Origin: Acidobacteriota bacterium
GTDB taxonomy: Bacteria; Acidobacteriota; Terriglobia; Bryobacterales; Bryobacteraceae
Length of the DNA stretch: 64,000 nt
Direction of reading: 5' to 3'
NCBI GenBank assembly: GCA_016213775.1
Contig: JACQZR010000075.1
Coordinates: 26,930-90,929, forward strand
Part shown: piece by piece, positions 18,633-27,286 of the stretch
Position numbering within the stretch: the stretch's first letter is position 1
Layout of the letters: every line of letters starts with the position of its first letter
The notes under the pieces: model-generated
What the model was told of the DNA's origin: nothing
What the model saw: only the letters and a program-made list of their open reading frames with translations
Databases searched by the model: none
Made by a program: the position numbers and the translations under genes

Positions 18633-20624
18633 ATGCTTCGACTGCTGGGTCTGCTCTGCACCGCTGCCGTCTTCACGGCCTCGGCCGCGCGCTTCGACGT
18701 CAACACCCCAGGGCGCATCGTCCGTTTGGCCGACCCGCAAATCTCGCCCGACGGCAAGACCATCGCCGTCGTCGTCTCCCGCGCCAACTTTGAAGACAAC
18801 CGCTCCGATACACAACTCGTCTCCGTTGACATCGCATCCAGGCGCCAAACCATTCTCACTCGTGACCGCCGTTCCGTCGCCCAGCCACGCTGGTCTCCCG
18901 CCGGTGACCGCCTCGCTTTCCTTGCCGCCATTGATGGCAAGCCACAGGTTCACGTTCTCCATGTAAGCGGCGGCGAAGCGCTCATCCTCACCAAAGCGCC
19001 GCAAGGCGTGCAGCAGTATTCCTGGAGCCCCGATGGCCGCCAGATCGCCTATATCACCTCCGACGAAGCTCCCAAGAAGGAAGGCGAAGAGCGCCACAAC
19101 AAATCCTTCGAAGTTCAGTACAACGACTTCCTCATCACGTCGCAGCCGCTTCCCGCGCACCTGTGGATCGTGGCCAGTGACGGTACCAACAAAGCACGCC
19201 GCATCACCTCCGGCACATGGACGATGCCCATCAGCTTCCCCCCGAGCCCGCCCGCCGCGCCCCTCTCATGGACCCCCGACGGCAAGTCCGTCTCCATCGT
19301 CAAAGTGGCCTCGCCCTACTCCGGCGACTTCAACCAATCGAGCGTGCAGATCCTGGATATCGAAACCGGCCGCATGCGTCCGCTCACCGGCCGCTCCAAG
19401 GACGAAGCGCAGCCGCAGCTCTCTCCTGATGGCCGCTACGTCTCGTTCTGGTTTCCTCGTGACGGCAACTCGAAAAACGTGAACGAGATCCTCATCGCGC
19501 CGTTCGATGGCGGCGAGGGCCGCAGCGTCACACGCGCCATCGACCGTAACGTGCAACGCTCCATCTGGATGCCGGACAGCAAATCGATGCTTGTCAGCGC
19601 GAACGATGGCACCGGCGTTGCCATGTGGGTGCAACCCGTCGACGGCCCCGCGCGTCGGATCAACACAGGTAAGGTTGTGCCCACCGCCGCATTCTGGCTG
19701 GATGCTTCCGTCAATCCGCAAGGCAAGATTGCCTTCACTGGCAGTGAACCCGCGTGGCCCATCGAACTCTACTATCTCGAATCGGCCAACGCATCACCGG
19801 TGAAGCTCACCGAGTTCAACAGAGCGATCGCGGGGCTCGAGATCGGCCGTGTCGAAACGATTCGCTGGGATGGACCTGACAACTACAAGCTGGACGGCAT
19901 CGTCACCTACCCGCCCGATTACCAGAACGGCCGCAAGTACCCGCTCGTGCTCTACATTCACGGTGGCCCGCGCTCGGCCTCCAAGGAAGCGTTCTCCAAC
20001 TTCGCGCAGCTCTTCGCGGCCCAGGGCTGGGTGGTGTTTGAGCCCAACTACCGCGGCAGTGACAATCTCGGCAACACCTTCCAGTCGGCCATTTGGAACG
20101 ACGCCGGCGCAGGTCCGGGACGCGATGTCATGTCCGGTCTGGAAGTCCTCAAGAAGCGGGGGATCGTCGACGAGTCGCGCATCGGCGTCTCCGGCTGGTC
20201 GTACGGCGGCTACATGACCACATGGCTGCTCGGCCATTACCCCAATGTGTGGAAAGCAGCGGTTGCCGGCGCGGCCGTCACGGACTGGTTCGATCAATAC
20301 AACCTCGGCGACGCTAATGTACGCCGCGGCTCCGCCTTCGGTGGTTCGCCCTACACGGACACAGGCCGCATGCAATCCTATCGCGAACAATCGCCAATGA
20401 CCGAAGCCGTGAAGATCAAAACCCCGACTCTCATCCTGGCCACCACCGGCGACTATCGCGTGCCTATCACACAGTCCTACCGCCTGTATCACGCTCTGCG
20501 AGACAACGGCGTCAAGGTGAAGTTCTTCGCCTATCCCGTCCACGGCCACAGCCCCACTGACCCGGTCCACACGCGCGACGTGATGCGCCGCTATGTCGAG
20601 TGGCTCCGCGAAAACCTCGGGTAA
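18633..20624 (+). CDS. Exported S9-family prolyl oligopeptidase/dipeptidyl peptidase
   Basis: This encodes 663 residues: a signal peptide (MLRLLGLLCTAAVFTASAA), an N-terminal beta-propeller of TolB/WD-like repeats (ADPQISPDGKTIAVVVSR, then WSPAGDRLAFLA, WSPDGRQIAYIT and similar), and a C-terminal alpha/beta hydrolase. The catalytic serine is in GWSYGGYM (S523), the aspartate in TTGDYRVP (D607) and the histidine in YPVHGHSP. S9 enzymes cleave short peptides, often after proline. Its stop is 2 bases before the next gene, a tricorn-like protease, and an M14 peptidase follows, so the three form a periplasmic peptide-degradation operon. Confidence 0.9.
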   Translation: MLRLLGLLCTAAVFTASAARFDVNTPGRIVRLADPQISPDGKTIAVVVSRANFEDNRSDTQLVSVDIASRRQTILTRDRRSVAQPRWSPAGDRLAFLAAIDGKPQVHVLHVSGGEALILTKAPQGVQQYSWSPDGRQIAYITSDEAPKKEGEERHNKSFEVQYNDFLITSQPLPAHLWIVASDGTNKARRITSGTWTMPISFPPSPPAAPLSWTPDGKSVSIVKVASPYSGDFNQSSVQILDIETGRMRPLTGRSKDEAQPQLSPDGRYVSFWFPRDGNSKNVNEILIAPFDGGEGRSVTRAIDRNVQRSIWMPDSKSMLVSANDGTGVAMWVQPVDGPARRINTGKVVPTAAFWLDASVNPQGKIAFTGSEPAWPIELYYLESANASPVKLTEFNRAIAGLEIGRVETIRWDGPDNYKLDGIVTYPPDYQNGRKYPLVLYIHGGPRSASKEAFSNFAQLFAAQGWVVFEPNYRGSDNLGNTFQSAIWNDAGAGPGRDVMSGLEVLKKRGIVDESRIGVSGWSYGGYMTTWLLGHYPNVWKAAVAGAAVTDWFDQYNLGDANVRRGSAFGGSPYTDTGRMQSYREQSPMTEAVKIKTPTLILATTGDYRVPITQSYRLYHALRDNGVKVKFFAYPVHGHSPTDPVHTRDVMRRYVEWLRENLG

Positions 20625-20626
20625 CG

Positions 20627-23600
20627 ATGATGCTGCTGCACCTGATTCTCTACTCCACCCTGTTTGCCCAACCCACCCCGCGGCCCGCGTACTCGGAACC
20701 GCACATGGCCACGGAGCGAGGTGAGATCGTCTTCGTGTCCGGCGGCGACATCTGGCGCGTGCCTGCCAACGGCGGCGAAGCCACCCTCCTCGTCTCCCAC
20801 CCTGCGGAAGAATCGCGCCCGCTGCTCTCGCCCGATGGCGCCAGACTCGCGTTCGTCTCCACGCGCACAGGCGGAGGCGACATCTACGTGTTGACCATCG
20901 CCTCCGGAGCGCTGCATCGCATCACCTTCGAAGACGGTGCGGAAGACCTGGATGCCTGGAGCCGCGACGGACAGTGGCTCTACTACCATTCCTCAACCTC
21001 CGACATCGGCAACACGAACGATGTCTTCAAAGTCCGCTCTACCGGAGGCACGCCCATCGCAGTGGCTGCCGACCGCTACGCCAACGAGTTCTTCGCCGCA
21101 CCCTCACCCGATGGCAAGATGCTCGCCATCAATGGCCGGGGCATCGCCTCGCGCCAATGGTGGCGTCACGGTCACAGCCACATCGACATCAGCGAGATTC
21201 TCCTTGTGAAGCCCGGCGCGCCGCCCTCCTATGAGCGTGTCACTGACGGAGGCGCAAAGGAGATCTGGCCCATGTGGGCCGCCGACAGCAAGGCTCTCTT
21301 CTTTGTTTCCGACCGCGCCAACTCCGAGAACATCTGGCGTCAGCCCCTCGGCGGGACATCACGCCAGATCACCAGCTTCAAAGATGGCCGCGTCCTCTGG
21401 CCCTCTATCTCCTACGATGGCCGCGTCATCGTCTTCGAGCGCGACTTGTCCATCTGGAAGCTCGAGACCAAGGATGCCGGCAAAGAGGGCAAGGAACTCA
21501 AAGCCGCGATGCTTCCGATTCAACTGCGCGGATCATCAGCCGGCGTCTTGTCGCAACACCTCACCCTGCGCGATTCGTGGGAAGAACTCGCGCTATCGCC
21601 CGACGGAAAGAAGATCGTTGTTCTCGATCGCGGCGACCTCTTCGCAGCCGCCAAAGACGGCGGCGATGCGCGCCAGGTCACCCGAACCCCGGCAGTAGAG
21701 ATGCACGCCACGTGGGCGCCGGACAGTCGCCGCCTCGCCTATGTGTCCAACCGCAACGGATCGTTTCAGGTCTTCCTCTACGACTTCAGCACGAGCACCG
21801 AAACACAGCTCACCTCCAGCGGCGAATCCGACGCCGCGCCGCGCTTTTCACCCGACGGCAAGAGCCTGGCGTTCTTTCGTGGCGGCAAAGGGCTCTGGCG
21901 ATACGACATCGAGAAGAAACAGGAGCTCCAACTCTCGCCCGCCGAAGTGGGCCGTATCCCGCTCGGCTCCGCAAGGGCCTTCGCCTGGTCGCCCGACAGC
22001 CAGTGGATTGCCTTCGCCAGCCGCGGCGTCAGAAGCTTCACCAACGTCATGGTGGTTCCTGTCACCGGAGGCCCGGCCGCACCGGTGTCCTTCCTCGCTA
22101 ACTCCTACACGCGGACTGTCGAATGGACTCCCGACGGGCGCAGCATCCTCTTTGATACCGGCCAGCGTACCGAGCAGGCGCGCGTAGCCCGCATCGATCT
22201 CACTCCACGCACTCCCCGTTTTCGTGAGGATCGTTTCCGCGACCTGTTCCGCACTCCCGAAAGCCCGTCTGATCCCAAAACAAAGAAAGTCGAAATTGTT
22301 TTTGACGGAATCCGCGAGCGCCTTACTCTGCTGCGCCTGGGTATCGACGTGAACGACTTCACCGTCAGCCCCGATGGGCGCTCCCTGCTCGTTACAGCGG
22401 AAGGCGCGGGCCAGGAGAACCTGTACACTTATCCGTTGGAGGATACGCCCGGTCAGGAGGCTGTCGCCCGCCAGATCACTTCTACCGCCGGCGCGAAGAA
22501 AGCCGCGCAATGGGTGTCCGGCGGCAAAGAGGCCGTCTACCTGGAACGAGGCAAGCCGCACTCCATAACGCTCGAAACGCGCGTTGCCAAGGCTGTCAGC
22601 GTGAGCGCCGAAATCGACATCAACCAGCAACAGGAACGGCTCGCTGTGTTTCAGGAAGCGTGGGCTTACCTGCGAGACCATTTCTTCGATGAGCGCTTCA
22701 ACGGCGCGGATTGGAATGCCCTCCGCAAGCAGTACGAGTCCTACGTCGCGGCGGCAAAGAGCACTCCCGAGATGTACCGCCTGGTCAACCTGATGCTCGG
22801 CGAGCTCAACGCCTCGCACCTCGGCATCTCCGCCGGACGCGAGGAAGGCCGTGAAGATGCCGCCGAGCGCGTTACCGGCTTCATCGGTGTCCGCTGGGAT
22901 CCCGCCGCTCTGGAGAAAGGATTGTTCGTCATCAGCGAAGTGATTCCCCAAGGCCCAGCCGATATAGCCGGGTTGAAACCTGGCGACACGATTACCGCAG
23001 TCCAGGGCCGTAAGCTCGACGCCGCCACCAACCTCTACGAGCTTCTGAATCACACCGTCGGCAAGCGCCTGGAGCTCACGCTCGACTCGCGCACCGTTGC
23101 TGTCCGCCCCATCACTCGCACAGCCGAGAAGAACCTGCTCTATCGGGCCTGGGTGGCCGGCCGCCGCGCCTACGTCGAGAAGGCCAGCAACGGCCGGCTT
23201 GGCTACGTCCACATGAACGACATGAGCGACCGCTCTCTCGCGCAACTCTACGTCGATCTCGATGCCGGCAACCACGCACGCGAAGGCGTCGTCATCGACA
23301 TTCGCAACAACAACGGCGGGTTTGTCAACGCCTACGCCCTCGATGTGTTCGCCCGGAAGCCTTACCTCACGTTTCTGGAACGCGGACGCAGTGCCGTGTC
23401 CGCGCGCAGTTCCCTCGGCCAACGTTCGCTGGAACTGCCGACGATCCTGGTGATCAACCAGCATTCGCTCTCCGATGCCGAGGACTTCACCGAGGGCTAT
23501 CGCCGCCTGAAGCTCGGCAAAGTAGTAGGCGAACCGACTGCGGGTTGGATCGTCTACACCTGGTCGCAGCGCCTGATGGACGGCAGCTCGTTCCGACTCC

Positions 23601-23797
23601 CGCGCACCAAAGTGTTTGACAACGACGGCGTCCTGATGGAGATGCACCCGCGCCCCGTCGATATCCCCGTCGACCGGCCAGTTGGCGAAAGCTACTCGGG
23701 CAAGGACTCGCAACTCGACACCGCCGTCCGCGAACTGCTCAGCCAGATCGATGCGTCGAGGAAGCCACCGGCATCACCGAGTTCCGAGAACCGCTAA
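20627..23797 (+). CDS. Tricorn-like protease (propellers, PDZ, S41 core)
   Basis: This encodes 1056 residues. A signal peptide (MMLLHLILYSTLFAQ) is followed by two sets of beta-propeller blades (FVSGGDIWRVPANGGEATLL, WAADSKALFFVSDR, FSPDGKSLAFFRGG), a helical core domain near residue 680, a PDZ domain around 740-850 (IPQGPADIAGLKPGDTITAV) and a C-terminal S41 serine-protease core with DIRNNNGGFVNA and NQHSLSDAEDF (likely nucleophile S949). This order is that of tricorn protease, which degrades peptides of several residues; unlike archaeal tricorn it has an export signal. It follows the S9 gene by 2 bases and precedes an M14 peptidase by 18. Confidence 0.9.
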   Translation: MMLLHLILYSTLFAQPTPRPAYSEPHMATERGEIVFVSGGDIWRVPANGGEATLLVSHPAEESRPLLSPDGARLAFVSTRTGGGDIYVLTIASGALHRITFEDGAEDLDAWSRDGQWLYYHSSTSDIGNTNDVFKVRSTGGTPIAVAADRYANEFFAAPSPDGKMLAINGRGIASRQWWRHGHSHIDISEILLVKPGAPPSYERVTDGGAKEIWPMWAADSKALFFVSDRANSENIWRQPLGGTSRQITSFKDGRVLWPSISYDGRVIVFERDLSIWKLETKDAGKEGKELKAAMLPIQLRGSSAGVLSQHLTLRDSWEELALSPDGKKIVVLDRGDLFAAAKDGGDARQVTRTPAVEMHATWAPDSRRLAYVSNRNGSFQVFLYDFSTSTETQLTSSGESDAAPRFSPDGKSLAFFRGGKGLWRYDIEKKQELQLSPAEVGRIPLGSARAFAWSPDSQWIAFASRGVRSFTNVMVVPVTGGPAAPVSFLANSYTRTVEWTPDGRSILFDTGQRTEQARVARIDLTPRTPRFREDRFRDLFRTPESPSDPKTKKVEIVFDGIRERLTLLRLGIDVNDFTVSPDGRSLLVTAEGAGQENLYTYPLEDTPGQEAVARQITSTAGAKKAAQWVSGGKEAVYLERGKPHSITLETRVAKAVSVSAEIDINQQQERLAVFQEAWAYLRDHFFDERFNGADWNALRKQYESYVAAAKSTPEMYRLVNLMLGELNASHLGISAGREEGREDAAERVTGFIGVRWDPAALEKGLFVISEVIPQGPADIAGLKPGDTITAVQGRKLDAATNLYELLNHTVGKRLELTLDSRTVAVRPITRTAEKNLLYRAWVAGRRAYVEKASNGRLGYVHMNDMSDRSLAQLYVDLDAGNHAREGVVIDIRNNNGGFVNAYALDVFARKPYLTFLERGRSAVSARSSLGQRSLELPTILVINQHSLSDAEDFTEGYRRLKLGKVVGEPTAGWIVYTWSQRLMDGSSFRLPRTKVFDNDGVLMEMHPRPVDIPVDRPVGESYSGKDSQLDTAVRELLSQIDASRKPPASPSSENR

Positions 23798-23815
23798 CGC
23801 GCGATAATCCTAAAC

Positions 23816-26482
23816 ATGCGATTGATCTTGGGCGCCCTGCTCTCGTTGGGCCTGTCTGCGCAAACTCCCGAATTCTGGCCTGGTACACAATACGATCCGG
23901 CCATCCCGACATTCAAGAAAGTGCTTGGTTACGACACCGGCACTCGCATCAGCTCACATGCGAACCTGATGCGATACATGGAGGCTCTGGCCGCTTCGGC
24001 TCCCACGCGTATGAAGATCTTCGAATACGCCAAGTCATGGGAAGGCCGCAAGCTCATCTACGCGGCAATCGGCTCGGAGGCAAACATCCGCCGCCTGAAC
24101 GACGTCAAGTCCGCGATGCAGAAGATCGCCGATCCGCGCAAGACTCCCGATGCGGAAGCCGCCAAGCTCATGGCCAATCTCCCCGCGGTGGTGTGGCTCG
24201 GCTACGGAGTGCATGGCAACGAGATCTCCTCGCCCGATGCCGCGCTCCAGACCGCTTATCATCTGCTGGCCGCGCGCAATGACAAGATCGTGCAGGACAT
24301 CCTCGCCAACGTGCTTGTCCTGATTGACCCGACGCAGAATCCCGATGGCCGCGACCGCTTCGTGCACAACTTCGAGATCGCCGAAGGCCTCGAACCCGAT
24401 GCCAGCCCGCAGGCCGCCGAGCACAACGAGCCCTGGCCAGGGGGGCGCACCAATCACTACTACTTCGACATGAACCGCGATTGGTTCGCCCTCACGCAGC
24501 CCGAAACGAAAGGCCGCATTCGCTCGCTGCTCGAATGGTTCCCGGTCATCTTCGTCGACCTGCACGAAATGGGCTCCGACTCCACCTACTACTTCGCACC
24601 CGAGGCCGATCCATTCAATCCGCACCTGGCCAAGGACATCATGGAAAGCCTCAACTGGGTGGGCAAGAACAACGCCAAATGGTTCGACCATTTCGGCTTC
24701 AGCTACTTCACCCGCGAGGTCTACGACAACTTCTATCCCGGCTATGGCGCTAGCTGGCCCTGCTACTACGGCGGGGTTGCGATGACCTATGAACAGTCGT
24801 CCTCGCGCGGCCTGCTCATGCGCAAATCCGATGAGACCGTGTTCTCGTTCCGCGATACCGTGCGGCAGCACTTCGTTGCCTCGGTCTCCACGCTCGAGAC
24901 CGCGGCCCGCTACCGTGCGCGGCTGATCGAGAAGTTCCATGGCTTCCGCAAGCAGGCGATTCAGGAGGGCAGCACGGAGCCGGTACGCGAGTACATCTTT
25001 CCGCGTACGGGCAACATCACAGGCGTGGACAAACTGGCGGCGAACCTCGCCGAACAGGGCATCGAAGTCAAACGCGCCGGCGCAGCCTTCAAAGTAGAGG
25101 GCAAGGAAGTGCCCGCGGGCAGCTACATCGTGTCGCTGGCGCAGCCCTCCAAGCGGATGATCCGTGTGCTGCTGGACAAGCAGGTTCCGATGGAAGCGAA
25201 GTTCCTCAAGGAGCAGGAGCGGCGTCGCGAGCGCAAGCTGCCGGACGAGATCTACGATGTCACTGGATGGTCGCTGCCGCTGCTCTACAACGTCGAGATG
25301 CTGTCGAGCGCCACGGCAACTCAAGTGCCGGGCGAGATCGTGAAGCCCGGCCAACTGCCGAAAGGCAGCGTTACTGGAAGCGGAACGACAGTGGCGTACC
25401 TCGTCCCGTGGGGAACATCCGGCGCGGGCCGGCTGTTGGTGGCCGCCTTGAAGCAAGGCTATCGCGGCTGGAGTTCAGACAAGGCCTTCACCCAGGGTAC
25501 TCGCAAGTATCCTGCCGGCACGCTGATCTTCAAAGTGAAAGAGAACCCCGATTCGCTCGGCGCGTCCATTCGCAAACTGGCCGAGGCCGAGGGCATCGAA
25601 GTGACTGCCACTGACACAAGCTGGGTGGAGGACGGTGTCAATTTCGGCAGCCGGCATGTTTGGCCGTTACGGAAACCCGTCGTCGCACTCGCGTGGGACC
25701 GTCCCACTGGCGCATCCGCCGCCGGCCATGCGCGGTTCGTTCTCGAGCGGCAGTTCGGCATGCCGGTGACGGTGGTCCGCACCCAGCAGTTGGCGTCCGC
25801 TGACCTCGCCCGCTTCCATGTGATCATCCTTCCGGACTCCGGTTTCGGCGAAGGCTACGCTGCGTTGCTGGGGCCTAATGGCGCCCGCAAGCTGAAGGAC
25901 TGGGTCTCGGCCGGCGGCACCTTGATCGCCATCCGAGGAGCGGTGTCGTTCCTGGCCGATCCGAAGGTAGCCCTGCTCGCGGTGTCTCAGGAGAACCGTT
26001 TCAAGGCCGGCGATCCGCCCAAGAAGAAAGACGACGCCGAGACCCGGGTGCCGGGCAAGCTCATCACCTCGCAAGCCGAATACGACAAGGCCATTCAGGC
26101 CGACTCCGAACTGCCCGACGATGTCGCCGGCGTGCTCGCCAAAGCTACCATCGACCCGGAGCACTGGATGGGCGCCGGCGTCGGTGCATCGGTCTACGCC
26201 ATGGTGGACGGCCGAGCCATCTTTACTCCGATCAAGCTGGATAAGGGCGTGAACGCGGCGGTGTTCGCCAAGCCGGATGAGGTCGTCGCGTCGGGTTACA
26301 TGTGGGAGGACAACCGCAAGCAGATCGCGCTGAAGCCGCTTGTCATTGTGCAGCGGGAAGGCCGCGGAAACATCATCGCCTTCACGTCGGACCCGAACTT
26401 CCGCGCCTTTACCGATGGCCTGAACGTCCTTTTCCTCAACGCGGTATTGCGAGGACCGGCCCGCTCCCGCGTGGCACCGTAG
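23816..26482 (+). CDS. Exported M14-family metallocarboxypeptidase
   Basis: This encodes 888 residues with a signal peptide (MRLILGALLSLGLSAQ). The zinc carboxypeptidase domain occupies about residues 45-370: HGNE (H133, E136) and the third ligand in FVDLHEMGS (H250), with NPDGRDRF between. The remainder has a class I glutamine amidotransferase-like segment near residues 640-720 (FHVIILPDSGFGEGYAALLG), seen in related large M14 proteins. It would trim peptides or peptidoglycan fragments in the periplasm. It is third in the peptidase operon. The M14 call is firm; the substrate is not known. Confidence 0.9.
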   Translation: MRLILGALLSLGLSAQTPEFWPGTQYDPAIPTFKKVLGYDTGTRISSHANLMRYMEALAASAPTRMKIFEYAKSWEGRKLIYAAIGSEANIRRLNDVKSAMQKIADPRKTPDAEAAKLMANLPAVVWLGYGVHGNEISSPDAALQTAYHLLAARNDKIVQDILANVLVLIDPTQNPDGRDRFVHNFEIAEGLEPDASPQAAEHNEPWPGGRTNHYYFDMNRDWFALTQPETKGRIRSLLEWFPVIFVDLHEMGSDSTYYFAPEADPFNPHLAKDIMESLNWVGKNNAKWFDHFGFSYFTREVYDNFYPGYGASWPCYYGGVAMTYEQSSSRGLLMRKSDETVFSFRDTVRQHFVASVSTLETAARYRARLIEKFHGFRKQAIQEGSTEPVREYIFPRTGNITGVDKLAANLAEQGIEVKRAGAAFKVEGKEVPAGSYIVSLAQPSKRMIRVLLDKQVPMEAKFLKEQERRRERKLPDEIYDVTGWSLPLLYNVEMLSSATATQVPGEIVKPGQLPKGSVTGSGTTVAYLVPWGTSGAGRLLVAALKQGYRGWSSDKAFTQGTRKYPAGTLIFKVKENPDSLGASIRKLAEAEGIEVTATDTSWVEDGVNFGSRHVWPLRKPVVALAWDRPTGASAAGHARFVLERQFGMPVTVVRTQQLASADLARFHVIILPDSGFGEGYAALLGPNGARKLKDWVSAGGTLIAIRGAVSFLADPKVALLAVSQENRFKAGDPPKKKDDAETRVPGKLITSQAEYDKAIQADSELPDDVAGVLAKATIDPEHWMGAGVGASVYAMVDGRAIFTPIKLDKGVNAAVFAKPDEVVASGYMWEDNRKQIALKPLVIVQREGRGNIIAFTSDPNFRAFTDGLNVLFLNAVLRGPARSRVAP

Positions 26483-26523
26483 ATGTAGTACATTGGCCCC
26501 GGTGTTGTAACATCAACTTAGTG

Positions 26524-26823
26524 ATGCCTCATCTTGATGAGACGTCCCGGCTGATCGTGACCAACGCCGCGCATCACCTTCTTCTGGTGGCGGCCGAGAT
26601 TGCCTTCTCAGGTCTGGTCCGCAGCGGAGTGGAACTGAACCTTCTTTCCCGTCATTTGCTGGAACCTGTTGAGCAAGTGACTTTCTGGTTCGTCGTGCTG
26701 ACGCTGTCATGCCTTTGTTTGACGAGCCTCTTACGGATACTGATTCGGTCCTATGCCGAGGTGCGGCATGACGTGGCCAGCGTTGCTGGTGTGTCAGAGG
26801 CCAAGGAGCTGTCTGATGTTTGA
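26524..26823 (+). CDS. Small membrane protein of unknown function
   Basis: This encodes 99 residues with one or two hydrophobic helices (HHLLLVAAEIAFSGL and FWFVVLTLSCLCLTSLL) and no recognised motif. Two facts support it as a gene: its stop overlaps the next start by 8 bases, and that next gene has a good AAGGAG ribosome site placed inside this frame. It follows the M14 gene by 41 bases. I do not recognise a family. A short cytoplasmic tail with KELSD ends the protein. Confidence 0.5.
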   Translation: MPHLDETSRLIVTNAAHHLLLVAAEIAFSGLVRSGVELNLLSRHLLEPVEQVTFWFVVLTLSCLCLTSLLRILIRSYAEVRHDVASVAGVSEAKELSDV

Positions 26824-27094
26824 TCAGTTGAGATCGGTTGTTGTCGGCTGGGGCTACAGCCCGCCGTCTTTTGTGCAGACGGCAGCTAGCGTCCTTGTGT
26901 TAGGTATGCTGGCCCTTGGAATGGAGTCTGTGGGAATGCCACGTCGAGTGGTCCTTGGCATGGGGGTGCTGCTGATTGCACCCGTTGCCGTTGCGGTTTA
27001 CGCAATCTCGTCTCGATCGGCGACGCCGAAAGGGCCGCCGGTCGCCACGCACGCCGTGCCGAAGTCGAAGGCGGCCGGACAGGGTGGATCCTAA
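26816..27094 (+). CDS. Small membrane protein of unknown function
   Basis: This encodes 92 residues with two predicted membrane helices (FVQTAASVLVLGMLALGM and VVLGMGVLLIAPVAVAVYAI) and a Lys/Pro-rich tail. The ATG at 26816 has an AAGGAG site 7 bases upstream and overlaps the preceding small membrane gene, so the two are co-translated. I do not recognise a family. Its 3' end overlaps a short open frame on the other strand by 4 bases. Confidence 0.5.
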   Translation: MFDQLRSVVVGWGYSPPSFVQTAASVLVLGMLALGMESVGMPRRVVLGMGVLLIAPVAVAVYAISSRSATPKGPPVATHAVPKSKAAGQGGS

Positions 27095-27279
27095 CTGCGA
27101 TTGACACCTGCACGAACAAAGGCCAACAGCATTACGGCCTGAAGCGCGATCGCTATACCGATGGCGGCGGCCAGCGGCACGCCGAGGCGCTGCATGGTGA
27201 ACCCTGCCAGGGCTGGGGCGGCGATTGCTGCGAAGCAATAAGTGGTCACAATTGTCGTTTCGACTGGAAGTGGCCCCAA
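27091..27279 (-). CDS. Possible small membrane protein or transporter remnant
   Basis: This open frame of 62 residues would start at a TTG. It contains two hydrophobic segments (TTYCFAAIAAPALAGF and LAAAIGIAIALQAVMLLAFV) that look like the last helices of a major-facilitator-type transporter. There is no good start or ribosome site, and it begins just after the stop of the glycoside hydrolase gene on the same strand. It may be a leftover of a longer gene or a chance frame. Confidence 0.25.
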   Translation of the reverse strand: MGPLPVETTIVTTYCFAAIAAPALAGFTMQRLGVPLAAAIGIAIALQAVMLLAFVRAGVNRS

Positions 27280-27286
27280 CTTTAGG

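Noticed and set aside
21848..23713. 621-codon open frame on the minus strand
   Set aside because: It is fully antisense to the tricorn-like gene, has an unnatural composition and no recognisable domain; the plus strand protein has clear motifs.
24035..25456. 473-codon minus-strand frame
   Set aside because: Antisense to the M14 peptidase gene whose catalytic residues are clear; shadow of high GC at third positions.
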